Origin: Arthrobacter sp. AFG20
GTDB taxonomy: Bacteria; Actinomycetota; Actinomycetes; Actinomycetales; Micrococcaceae
Assembly: GCF_002892795.1 (NCBI RefSeq)
Contig: NZ_PJMC01000009.1
Coordinates: forward strand, 1 to 64,000
Length of the DNA: 64,000 bases
Direction of reading: 5' to 3'
Shown: in pieces, positions 35,630 to 43,157 of the stretch
Position numbering within the stretch: the stretch's first letter is position 1
Layout of the letters: each line of letters starts with the position of its first letter
Program-made: the position numbers and the translations under genes
Notes under the pieces: model-generated
Told to the model about the DNA's origin: nothing
The model's input: the letters and a program-made list of their open reading frames with translations, nothing else
Databases searched by the model: none

Positions 35630-36460
35630 CTAGTGGCCCTGGACGTCGGAATTTACCCCCGACTCCGGGCCTTCGTCGAGGGTGCTTATGGCAGTCAGGT
35701 CCTCCTCATCCAGGGCGAAGCCGAAGACGTCGATGTTCTCCTTCATCCGCTGGGGATCGGAGGACTTGGGGATGGCCACCAACCCCTGCTGTACGTGCCA
35801 GCGCAACACCACCTGGCTCACCGTTTTGCCGTGTTTGCCGGCGATTCGCGTTAGGACGGGCGCCGACAGCAGCCCGGAGCCCGCACCTAGCGGGCTGTAC
35901 GATTCTGTGGCGATCCCGTGCCGCTCGTTGTAGGCGCAGTCCGCGGAGCGGTTTACCGAGGGGTTGAGCTGAATCTGGTTGACGGCCGGCACCACGTCGG
36001 TCTCCCACATGAGCTGTTCAAGATGAGCGGGCTTGAAGTTCGATACGCCGATCGACCGGACTTTCCCTTCGCCCTGCAGCCGTTCAAAGGTCTTCCAGGT
36101 GGAGATGAATTCTCCGCGGCGGGGGAGCGGCCAGTGGATCAGCAGCAAGTCCACATAGTCCAGGTTGAGCCGCTTCAGCGAGCCCTCGAGGCCTGCCACA
36201 GCCAGATCCCCACCCTGGAATTCGCCGTCCAGCTTGGTGGTGATGAAAAACTCCGTCCGGTCCAAGCCGCTGTCACGGATCCCGGATCCGACGCCGGCCT
36301 CGTTCCCGTAGCGCACGGCGGTATCGATATGCCGGTACCCGGCTTCAGCAGCCCGTACGACGGCGTCACTGACCTCCCGGTCGTTCAGCGGCCAGGTGCC
36401 CAGGCCGATCTGAGGTATCCGGTTGCCGTCATTCAGCGTGATGACTGGTGCTTGTGCCAT
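35630..36460 (-). CDS. Aldo/keto reductase
   Basis: A 276-residue NADPH-dependent oxidoreductase of the AKR5-like group. The catalytic tetrad is present: Asp and Tyr in GYRHIDTAVRYGNE, Lys in FFITTKLDG and His in LLLIHWPLP. The cofactor-binding part is GVSNFKPAHLEQL, VNQIQLNP and IPKSSDPQRMKENIDVF. It reduces aldehydes or ketones, with 2,5-diketo-D-gluconate among the group's substrates; its own substrate is unknown. The ribosome site is weak. Single gene. Confidence 0.92.
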   Translation of the reverse strand: MAQAPVITLNDGNRIPQIGLGTWPLNDREVSDAVVRAAEAGYRHIDTAVRYGNEAGVGSGIRDSGLDRTEFFITTKLDGEFQGGDLAVAGLEGSLKRLNLDYVDLLLIHWPLPRRGEFISTWKTFERLQGEGKVRSIGVSNFKPAHLEQLMWETDVVPAVNQIQLNPSVNRSADCAYNERHGIATESYSPLGAGSGLLSAPVLTRIAGKHGKTVSQVVLRWHVQQGLVAIPKSSDPQRMKENIDVFGFALDEEDLTAISTLDEGPESGVNSDVQGH

Positions 36461-36584
36461 GCGGAAGAGTCTTTCCTATCGGGGGCAGTTTGCCCAGACC
36501 CCGGTGCTTCCTCGGGCTATCTTCCGAGGTCAGCCGGGAAATGCTCGTGGACCTCCTGTTGTTACGATGAGCGCAAGGAGGCAT

Positions 36585-37331
36585 ATGCAGGTCTTGCTCG
36601 CTAGGCGTGCTCTGGTGGACGTAGCCGTTGCCATGGCTGGTTTCGTTGTGTCCGGCAGCTGGATCCTGACCGCTGCAGGTGCTGAAGTGGCGTACTTCCT
36701 TGCCGCCATGGGTGCCGGACTGGCGGTGGTAGGAAATGCCGCAGCCTCTGTCCTCAGCCGCAAGCCCATGCTGACGACGGCCGCGGACCGCGTTACCCTG
36801 ATTCGCGCTGTGTTGATTTCGTGTTGCGCGGGGATAACGGTTCCCGCGTTGTTCGGCGGAACCGGCCCCGGCCTGCCGGTGGTGGTGCTGGGTGCGGCGG
36901 CTTTCGTTCTTGACGCAGTGGACGGGGCCGTTGCGCGGCGATTTGCCTGCGAGAGCCCGGCGGGAGGCCGGCTGGATGTCCAGACCGATGCGGCGCTGGT
37001 CCTTGTACTGTCATGCGCGGCTGTACCCATCGTTGGTCCCTGGGTCCTGGCCATCGGACTCATGTGGTACGCCTTCGTAGCCGCCGGATGGTTCCGGCCG
37101 GAACTGAAGCGAACGCTGCCTGTTAAGAGGACGCGCAAGGTTATTGGTGCCTACCAGCCCTGCGCCTTGCTGCTGGCACTCACGCCGGGGGTGCCCGGTG
37201 GAATCAGTGCTGCTGCCGTTGTCCTGGCGCTTGTTGCGTTGCTGGCTTCGTTCGGCCGGGACGTCGTCGAACTGGAGCACGGCCACCGGAAGTGGACCGG
37301 CCGGCACTCCAGTACCGAACTGGTGAACTGA
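36585..37331 (+). CDS. CDP-alcohol phosphatidyltransferase-family membrane enzyme
   Basis: A 248-residue membrane protein with about six spanning segments and the complete CDP-alcohol phosphotransferase signature DGx2ARx8Gx3Dx3D (DAVDGAVARRF, then GGRLDVQTD). It transfers a phospho-alcohol group from a CDP-activated lipid or alcohol, making a phospholipid head group or similar product; the acceptor is not known. AAGGAGG directly before ATG 36585 decides the start over the ATG at 36567 and earlier ones. Confidence 0.88.
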   Translation: MQVLLARRALVDVAVAMAGFVVSGSWILTAAGAEVAYFLAAMGAGLAVVGNAAASVLSRKPMLTTAADRVTLIRAVLISCCAGITVPALFGGTGPGLPVVVLGAAAFVLDAVDGAVARRFACESPAGGRLDVQTDAALVLVLSCAAVPIVGPWVLAIGLMWYAFVAAGWFRPELKRTLPVKRTRKVIGAYQPCALLLALTPGVPGGISAAAVVLALVALLASFGRDVVELEHGHRKWTGRHSSTELVN

Positions 37332-37469
37332 CAGCGTCGGCTGAACTGACTCTTCCGCCACTTCTCGCAGGGCTTGGTTGCTCTGGACTAACCGCGGCCC
37401 CGCTGGTAATCCTTGGAGTGGCCCGGCAGGAGAATATCCTGGCCCTTCCAACAGCTAAGGATCCAGACC

Positions 37470-37697
37470 ATGAGCGAAACGCCCGCAGATCCGGAGCAGA
37501 ACCCGACTGACCAGAACGAGGACCAGGGCCAGCCCAAGGACGCTTCGCCCGAGGGCTTCCCCTTCGACCCCAACCAGGATCCGCCCCCGGAGGAACCCGC
37601 AGTTCCCCACCAGGACAACCCCGGACCGCCCACCGGCCCGGACGGCGAACCCGACGAGCCGGCTCTGGAGGATCCACAGCGTCCGCCCGCTCGGTAG
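37470..37697 (+). CDS. Small acidic, proline-rich hypothetical protein
   Basis: A 75-residue protein of very biased composition (Pro, Asp, Glu, Gln, Gly), without hydrophobic core or cysteine, so probably disordered: MSETPADPEQNPTDQNEDQ and so on to QRPPAR. A weak AAGGA lies 10 bases upstream. Short, but the frame has normal actinobacterial codon use. No function can be proposed. Confidence 0.5.
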   Translation: MSETPADPEQNPTDQNEDQGQPKDASPEGFPFDPNQDPPPEEPAVPHQDNPGPPTGPDGEPDEPALEDPQRPPAR

Positions 37698-37862
37698 CAC
37701 CTGCTGACCCTAATGCCCAGCTCGCTCCGGGGGCCGGTCTGTGCTGATGCCCAGCCGGAGCTCGCAATTCTATTCATTCGCCCATTGGGCCGGTGTGGTG
37801 CGTTTCATAGCCTTGGGGGAGGAACTTTGACCAGCCCTCCGACCCAAGGATGACATTCAACG

Positions 37863-38054
37863 ATGAAACGCATCGCACTGCTTCGGGAACGCCAGACACC
37901 CGCCGCTTCGACCGGAACCCACTGCCCGGCGTCGGGCATGTGGGCCCCTGCCGACTCGCCGGACGAGGCGCACGCCTTCTTTGAGGGACAGGTATTTCCC
38001 TCGTTCCACGGGACTCCCACCGTGTGGCACCGGAGAGCTGCCAGCCAGGATTAA
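37863..38054 (+). CDS. Small CPxSGxWxP-motif protein
   Basis: A 63-residue protein with HCPASGMWAPADSPDEAHAFFEGQVFPSFHGTPTVWHR. The Cys-Pro-x-Ser-Gly-x-Trp-x-Pro start, the EGQVFP centre and the terminal TVW are spaced like a small compact domain that recurs in bacterial small proteins. It is followed 3 bases later by a strong terminator stem, which supports a real transcript. Function unknown. Confidence 0.65.
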   Translation: MKRIALLRERQTPAASTGTHCPASGMWAPADSPDEAHAFFEGQVFPSFHGTPTVWHRRAASQD

Positions 38055-38057
38055 GCA

Positions 38058-38100
38058 AGTAATGCGGCGCCGGCTGAACCTCAGCCGGCGCCGCATTACT
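38058..38100 (+). terminator. Strong terminator hairpin
   Basis: A 20-bp perfect stem beginning AGTAATGCGGCGCCGGCTGA and ending in its complement, with a 3-base ACC loop, between the convergent CPxSG-protein and dodecin genes. Confidence 0.85.
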
Positions 38101-38138
38101 GGTTCCGCTATCGCCCGGTCAGTTCCGCTACCCCTCAG

Positions 38139-38351
38139 TCAGTCCCGCTCCAGGCGGAACCCGAGCTTGAGGGTAACCTGCCAGTCCGCCACCTGGCCGT
38201 TCTCGAGGTGGCCGCGGACCTCCTTGACTTCGAACCAGTCCAGGTTGCGCAGCGTCTTCGCCGCGTCGGAAATGCCGTTGCGGACGGCCGCGTCGACGCC
38301 TTCGGTCGAGGTTCCGACAATTTCAGAAATGCTGTAGGTGTTATTAGACAA
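38139..38351 (-). CDS. Dodecin-family flavin-binding protein
   Basis: A 70-residue protein of the dodecin fold: MSNNTYSISEIVGTSTEGVDAAV, then NLDWFEVKEVRGHLENGQV and WQVTLKLGFRLE. The Trp in LDWFEV is the residue that stacks on the flavin. Dodecins form 12-subunit hollow spheres storing FMN, riboflavin or CoA. Length and motifs are standard. Single gene, terminated by the shared hairpin. Confidence 0.93.
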   Translation of the reverse strand: MSNNTYSISEIVGTSTEGVDAAVRNGISDAAKTLRNLDWFEVKEVRGHLENGQVADWQVTLKLGFRLERD

Positions 38352-38426
38352 CTTCGCTCCTCGTGATCGCCATCGATACCCGGCTGCGGGCCGTTCCTGC
38401 AGAGTATCGGACGCGGCGCCCCGGGA

Positions 38427-39128
38427 CTAGGCTTCCAGCACGTAGCTTCTGAGGTCGCTAAGGGTCTGCTGCATGTGGGCGTCCATGGCATTGCGGGCCT
38501 GCTGCGGGTCGCGGGCGGCGAGTGCCTCGTAAATTTTCTGGTGGTGCCCGATCGCGTGCTCCTGGATGTCCGGCACCTTGGAAGTTTCGGTCCGCCCCTG
38601 CTCGAGGACGCGGTGCAGTGGTTCGAAGAGGACTGCCACAAAGACGTTCTCGGACGCTTGCAGTATCTGGTCGTGGAAAGCCAGGTCGGCGGCAACGAAG
38701 CTCACCACGTCATTGCCATGGTGTGCCTTCCGCATGTCCGCCACGCAGTCCCGAAGGCTATCAAGCTCGGTGTCGGTAATGCGCTGGGCTGCCAGCTCGC
38801 AGGCGCCAGTTTCCAGCATCCGGCGCAATTCAATCAGCTGAACCGCGGCGGCCGGCCCGTTCTGCCCCTCGGAAGCGGCCCGCAGCACAGCCTCGAGCGA
38901 CGACCAGCGGTTCAACGGGTTCACGAACGTGCCGCGGCCCCGTTCCACGCTAAGGATGCGTTGCGCCTCCAAGGTCTTCATCGCCTCCCGCACCGTCATG
39001 CGGCTGACGTCATGCCGTGCACTGAGTTCAAGTTCTCCCGGCACGCTGCTGCCCGGGGGGAATTCTCCGGAGATAATGCGGTCAAGGAGTTCGTCGGCGA
39101 CGACGCCCACCAATGATTTGCGTGCCAT
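38427..39128 (-). CDS. GntR-family regulator, FadR (FCD) subfamily
   Basis: A 233-residue regulator. The N-terminal winged helix is at residues about 8-72 (VADELLDRIISGEFPPGSSVPGE; DVSRMTVREAMKTLEAQRI; VERGRGTFVNP). A C-terminal FCD helical ligand domain follows, with metal-ligand histidines (DLAFHDQIL, HHQKIYEALAARD). It is divergent from the DUF1537 operon, with a palindrome in the shared region. It should respond to a pathway acid. Confidence 0.93.
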   Translation of the reverse strand: MARKSLVGVVADELLDRIISGEFPPGSSVPGELELSARHDVSRMTVREAMKTLEAQRILSVERGRGTFVNPLNRWSSLEAVLRAASEGQNGPAAAVQLIELRRMLETGACELAAQRITDTELDSLRDCVADMRKAHHGNDVVSFVAADLAFHDQILQASENVFVAVLFEPLHRVLEQGRTETSKVPDIQEHAIGHHQKIYEALAARDPQQARNAMDAHMQQTLSDLRSYVLEA

Positions 39129-39226
39129 TTCTTCCGTTCAGCGTGTGGGCCTCTACGGCCGGAGATATCTGGACAAAGTGTACTTGCGTACGTGCTGTGC
39201 CTTATGCCACACTAGCATCAAACGAC

Positions 39227-39241
39227 AGATGTCTGACATCT
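39227..39241. promoter_or_regulatory. Palindromic operator of the four-carbon acid locus
   Basis: AGATGTC-T-GACATCT, a perfect 7-bp inverted repeat with one central base, midway between the divergent GntR gene and the DUF1537 kinase gene. The extended form (ATGTCTGACATCTGACA) is like FadR-type sites. It probably binds the divergent GntR protein. Confidence 0.65.
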
Positions 39242-39284
39242 GACAAACTATCGTCCCCGCAGTTTCGACACAACGGAGTGCACA

Positions 39285-40760
39285 GTGCCCCTCGAATCCG
39301 ACGTCCTGGCCGCCTTTCCAGCCGAGCTCCAGATCCCTGCCCGGCAGGTGGCCGACGCTGTTGCGGCCACGGCGGCCAGGTCCCCGCGCGTCCTCGTGGT
39401 GCTCGACGACGATCCCACCGGCACGCAGTCGGTGGCGGATCTTCCTGTGCTCACCCGCTGGGAAGTCGAGGACTTCCAGTGGGCTCTCCATCAGGGTAAG
39501 CCCGCAGTGTACGTGCTGACGAACACCCGCAGCCTCGACCCTGCAGAAGCGGCTGAACGCAACGAAGAGGTGGTGCGCAACGCCCTCGCCGCTGCCCGCA
39601 ACAGTGAAGGTGAAGTAAAGCTCGGCTTCGTGAGCCGCAGCGACTCGACCCTCCGCGGACACTTCCCCCTGGAACCGGACGTCATTGCCGCGACGGTGGC
39701 GGCCGAAAGCGGCGACTCAACGGACGGCGTCGTGATGGTTCCGGCATTTCCCGACGCCGGCCGCGTCACCATTGGCGGTGTGCACTACACGCGCGGACCG
39801 GAGGCCGGCCACCTGACCCCGGTTGCGGAGACCGAATTCGCCAGGGACGCCACCTTCGGCTTCGTCAATTCCGAGATGGCCAGGTACGTGGAAGAGAAGT
39901 CGCAGGGCCGGTTTGCCGCAGACTCCGTGATTGTGTTGGACCTGAACATTATCCGCGCCGGTTCCGCTACCGGGCAGGCCGAGGTGTCGGCCAAGGCGAT
40001 CGCTGACGCGATCGAGCCGGCCACCCAGTCCACGCCCATCGTGGTGGACATCGTCACGGAAAACGACATGCGAGCCCTGGCCCTGGGGCTGGAGGAGGCC
40101 GAGCGCCGCGGCAAGAAGCTGCTCTATCGGGTGGGCCCGCCGTTCATGCGCGCGCGGATCGGTCAAGACATCAGGCCTGAACTCAGCGGCGAGGAAGCGT
40201 ACGCGGGCAACACCCCGTCCGAGGCCGGTGGCCTGATCGTCGTCGGCTCCCATGTGGGCGTGACCACCCGGCAGCTTAAGGTGCTCACGGACCGGCACAG
40301 CAGTGCGCGCATTGTGGAAATCGACGTCGAAAAGCTCCTCGGTGACGAGGCGGCCGCCTACCTCGACCAGACCGTGGACGCCGTTGTGGAGGCACTGCGG
40401 AGCGGCGACGTCATCGTCCACACGAGCCGACTGCTCATCAAGACCGACGACCCGGCCGAAAGCCTGCGGATCGCGCGTACCGTGTCCGCCGCCGTCGTCG
40501 CCGTGGTGAACCGGACGCTGAAAACCTTCCCGCCTCGGTTTGTCATCGCCAAGGGCGGCATCACGTCCTCGGATGTTGCCGCGCACGGGCTGGAGATCCG
40601 GCATGCGATCGTCCGCGGGCCCATGCTGCCGGGCATCGTGAGCCTGTGGGAACCGGTCGACGGCCCGGCCAAGGGCATCCCGTACATCGTTTTTGCCGGC
40701 AATGTCGGTGATGACGAGTCGCTCGCCCAGGTCACCAGCAAGCTCAGCAACACTTTCTAA
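39285..40760 (+). CDS. Four-carbon acid sugar kinase (DUF1537 family)
   Basis: A 491-residue kinase with both DUF1537 halves. The N-terminal sugar-binding part has VVLDDDPTGTQSV (residues 38-50), NTRSLDPAEA and SRSDSTLRGHFPLE; the C-terminal nucleotide-binding part has VVGSHVGVTTRQ and FVIAKGGITSSDVA. Family members phosphorylate threonate or erythronate-type acids at the 4-position with ATP. The start is GTG at 39285 with GGAG 6 bases upstream. First gene of a three-gene operon (kinase, dehydrogenase, aldolase). Confidence 0.93.
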   Translation: MPLESDVLAAFPAELQIPARQVADAVAATAARSPRVLVVLDDDPTGTQSVADLPVLTRWEVEDFQWALHQGKPAVYVLTNTRSLDPAEAAERNEEVVRNALAAARNSEGEVKLGFVSRSDSTLRGHFPLEPDVIAATVAAESGDSTDGVVMVPAFPDAGRVTIGGVHYTRGPEAGHLTPVAETEFARDATFGFVNSEMARYVEEKSQGRFAADSVIVLDLNIIRAGSATGQAEVSAKAIADAIEPATQSTPIVVDIVTENDMRALALGLEEAERRGKKLLYRVGPPFMRARIGQDIRPELSGEEAYAGNTPSEAGGLIVVGSHVGVTTRQLKVLTDRHSSARIVEIDVEKLLGDEAAAYLDQTVDAVVEALRSGDVIVHTSRLLIKTDDPAESLRIARTVSAAVVAVVNRTLKTFPPRFVIAKGGITSSDVAAHGLEIRHAIVRGPMLPGIVSLWEPVDGPAKGIPYIVFAGNVGDDESLAQVTSKLSNTF

Positions 40761-40781
40761 ACATTTCAACGGAGAAACAAA

Positions 40782-41690
40782 ATGACCTCGAATTACACAG
40801 TCACCGTCCTCGGACTCGGTGCCATGGGACTGCCCATGGCCACCCGCCTCGCCAGCCAGCTGACCGTCCACGGCTTCGACATCGCCGAGCCGCGCCTGCG
40901 CCTCGCCGAGGAATCCGGCGTGAAAACCTTCGCTTCCGCCCGGGACGCAGCCCGGGACGCCGACGCCCTGCTGCTCGCCGTGCGCAACAGTGAACAGCTC
41001 GACGACGTCCTGTTCGGCGGGAACGGCGTCGCCTCGGTGCTGAAGCCGGGCGCCGTCGTCATCCTGACCAGCACCGTGGGCACGGAGGCCATCCCGTCCA
41101 CCGTCGCCCGCCTGGCCGAGTTCGGCGTCGGGCTCGTGGACGCCCCTCTGTCCGGCGGCCCGAAGCGTGCGGGTGAAGGCGACCTGCTCATCGTCGTCGG
41201 AGCAGAACCCGCAGCGCGGGAATCAGCCCGGCCGGTTCTGGAGCTGCTCGCCTCCACGCTGACCGTCGTCGGCGACAAGCCCGGTGACGGGCAGGCGCTG
41301 AAGACCGTCAACCAGCTGCTGTGCGGTATCCACATCGCAGCCGCCGCTGAAGCTATGGCGCTGGCCGATGCCCTTGGCCTTGACCAGGCAAAGACTCTGG
41401 CCGCCCTCGAGGCCGGCGCTGCGGGCTCCTTCATGCTGTCCAACCGCGGCCCGCGCATCCTGGAGGCCTACACCGCGGAGGGTGCCGAGGTGCTCAGCCG
41501 CCTGGACATCTTCGTCAAGGACATGGGTATCGTGGGCAAGGCCACGCGCAGTGCTGGCCTGGCGACCCCCGTTGCCGCCGCCGCCGAGCAGCTGTACCTG
41601 CTGGGCCAGGCCCACGGGCTCGCCGCAGCGGACGACTCCGCCGTCATCAAGGTGGTCGCCCCCACCAAGCGCACCGCCGGGGAAGGCTGA
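40782..41690 (+). CDS. NAD-binding beta-hydroxyacid dehydrogenase (LtnD-like)
   Basis: A 302-residue 3-hydroxyisobutyrate-dehydrogenase-type enzyme. The NAD site is VLGLGAMGLPMA at residues 10-20, the substrate motif is DAPLSGGPKRAGEGDLLI and the catalytic lysine is in GQALKTVNQLLCG. LtnD-like enzymes oxidise the 2-hydroxyl of threonate or erythronate before phosphorylation by a DUF1537 kinase, which fits the gene in front of it. GGAG is 7 bases before the ATG. The stop overlaps the aldolase start by one base. Confidence 0.92.
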   Translation: MTSNYTVTVLGLGAMGLPMATRLASQLTVHGFDIAEPRLRLAEESGVKTFASARDAARDADALLLAVRNSEQLDDVLFGGNGVASVLKPGAVVILTSTVGTEAIPSTVARLAEFGVGLVDAPLSGGPKRAGEGDLLIVVGAEPAARESARPVLELLASTLTVVGDKPGDGQALKTVNQLLCGIHIAAAAEAMALADALGLDQAKTLAALEAGAAGSFMLSNRGPRILEAYTAEGAEVLSRLDIFVKDMGIVGKATRSAGLATPVAAAAEQLYLLGQAHGLAAADDSAVIKVVAPTKRTAGEG

Positions 41691-42559
41691 TGCGGGCACA
41701 GCTCGACGAGCTGGTGGTCTCCGCCCTCAAACGGGGGTCGGCCGTGCCGGCGTTCACCTGCTACGACTTCACCACGGCCCTGGCTGTGGTGAGCGCCGCG
41801 GAGGAAGCAAAGCGCGGGGTCATCCTGCTGGTGGCGCCCAAGACTGCCGGCACAGCCAATGGACTCCGGCTCATCTCCGCGCTCCGGGGCCTGGCCGACG
41901 CCGCATCCGTGCCGGTGGCCGTGCAGCTCGACCACGCCTCCGACCTTGAGGTCATCTCGGCCGCCGTCGCGTCCGGTGCGGACTCCGTCCTGGCGGACGG
42001 TTCGGCGCTTCCCTATGAAGAGAACATCGCCTTGGTGAATGCAGTGCGCTCCGCGCTGGAGGCGGAGGGCCATGCCGGCGTGGTCCTGGAAGCTGAACTC
42101 GGCGGCCTGGCCGGCGACGAGGACAAGGCCTTCGGCGCCGAGGGTGGTGGGGCCGGCAATGAGGTTGCCGGCCTCACCGACTCCGCCCGGGTGGAGGACT
42201 TCGTGGCACGGACAGGCGCGCAGCTGCTCGCCGTGGCCGTGGGCAACGTCCACGGCAAGTACAAGGGCGAGCCGCGGTTGCGCTGGGATGTCCTGCAGGA
42301 TATTGCCGTGCGGACGCACATCCCGCTGGTGCTCCATGGCGCTTCCGGCATTCCGGCGGACGAACTGGCCAAGGCCCCGGCCATGAACGTGGGCAAGGTC
42401 AACTTCAACACCGAACTCCGCACCGGTGTCCTCGCCACGCTCGAGGAGCAGATTCCCGCGCACCGGGCCGACGGCGAGAACCTGCAGGGGCTGCTGGCCC
42501 GCTGGAACGCCGCCGCCAAGGACTTCAGTACCGGCACGTTCGCGACTCTTAGCCGCTGA
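41690..42559 (+). CDS. Class II (zinc) aldolase, fructose-bisphosphate aldolase family
   Basis: A 289-residue class II aldolase. The zinc ligands and phosphate site are present: VQLDHASD, EAELGGLAGDED, VGNVHGKYKGEP, LVLHGASGIP and NVGKVNFNTELR. The family cleaves ketose phosphates to give DHAP plus an aldehyde. In the best-known threonate pathway the third step uses an unrelated OtnC-type aldolase; here an FbaA/GatY-type enzyme fills that position, probably acting on the phosphorylated oxo-acid. It overlaps the dehydrogenase stop by one base and ends 3 bases before a palindromic repeat. Confidence 0.92.
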   Translation: MRAQLDELVVSALKRGSAVPAFTCYDFTTALAVVSAAEEAKRGVILLVAPKTAGTANGLRLISALRGLADAASVPVAVQLDHASDLEVISAAVASGADSVLADGSALPYEENIALVNAVRSALEAEGHAGVVLEAELGGLAGDEDKAFGAEGGGAGNEVAGLTDSARVEDFVARTGAQLLAVAVGNVHGKYKGEPRLRWDVLQDIAVRTHIPLVLHGASGIPADELAKAPAMNVGKVNFNTELRTGVLATLEEQIPAHRADGENLQGLLARWNAAAKDFSTGTFATLSR

Positions 42560-42562
42560 GGT

Positions 42563-42627
42563 GGAGTTTTTGTCCACGTATCGCGAGTTCGGGAGCCTTT
42601 AGGGGCCGATACGTGGACAAAAACTCC
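42563..42627. repeat. Palindromic repeat element, copy 1 (also a likely terminator)
   Basis: A perfect 21-bp inverted repeat: the left arm 42563-42583 begins GGAGTTTTTGTCC and the right arm 42607-42627 is its exact complement, with a 23-base loop. It lies between the convergent aldolase and DUF3237 genes. The right arm, most of the loop and several bases beyond recur at 47517-47584, so this is a dispersed element and not only a local terminator. Confidence 0.88.
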
Positions 42628-42650
42628 AAGCCGTTACATGCAGGACTCGC

Positions 42651-43157
42651 TCAGTCGATCAGGAAGACGCGGATTACCACGCGGTCCGGATGACGTTCGC
42701 CGGTCCCGACGGCAAGCCGTGTATTGAGCCAGTCCCATTCCGGCGCGGCCGCGGTGAGGCGCGGCCAACAGCGAAAATAGATGCTGGCTGCGTCAACGGC
42801 CTCGCCGCGGTTGAGTCGCTCGATGTCCTGGGCGCTCCCGTGGCGCAGCGCTGAGTTGTGCACGAAGATGCGGTCTCCGTCCCCGGTTTCCAGGACGTAG
42901 CGCGCGTCCAGCTCCGTCAGTGTCGGGGTATGGAGAAGCTGGTAGTCGGCGCCGCCCGGCAGGACCCGCCCATTCAGGGTCGGGCCGCTCACTGTGCCGC
43001 CCGTGATGGGGATGACCCGTCGGTGGCCTTCCGGGGTGGGTCCGACGTCGATCGCGTCCCCGACGGCGACAGAGAGTTCGGCAAGGAAGGTCAGCCCCGG
43101 GGCTTCCGGTGTCTCCTGGGTGCCCTGTGCTTTCTGGGCATCCACCGGTGCGGTCAC
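42651..43157 (-). CDS. DUF3237 domain protein
   Basis: A 168-residue protein with a short variable N-terminus and one DUF3237 beta-barrel domain (FLAELSVAVGDAIDVGPTPEGHRRVIPITGG, then PGGADYQLLHTPTLTELDARYVLET, then IYFRCWPRL and VVIRVFLID). The family has no firmly established activity. The start is GTG 43157, overlapping the CocE stop by 4 bases (GTGA), so it is the last gene of the MFS-CocE-DUF3237 operon and probably works on the same compound. Confidence 0.88.
   Translation of the reverse strand: MTAPVDAQKAQGTQETPEAPGLTFLAELSVAVGDAIDVGPTPEGHRRVIPITGGTVSGPTLNGRVLPGGADYQLLHTPTLTELDARYVLETGDGDRIFVHNSALRHGSAQDIERLNRGEAVDAASIYFRCWPRLTAAAPEWDWLNTRLAVGTGERHPDRVVIRVFLID

Noticed and set aside
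42563-42627. Interpretation as only a terminator
   Set aside because: A second copy at 47517-47584 with an identical arm shows it is a dispersed repeat, although it may also terminate transcription.
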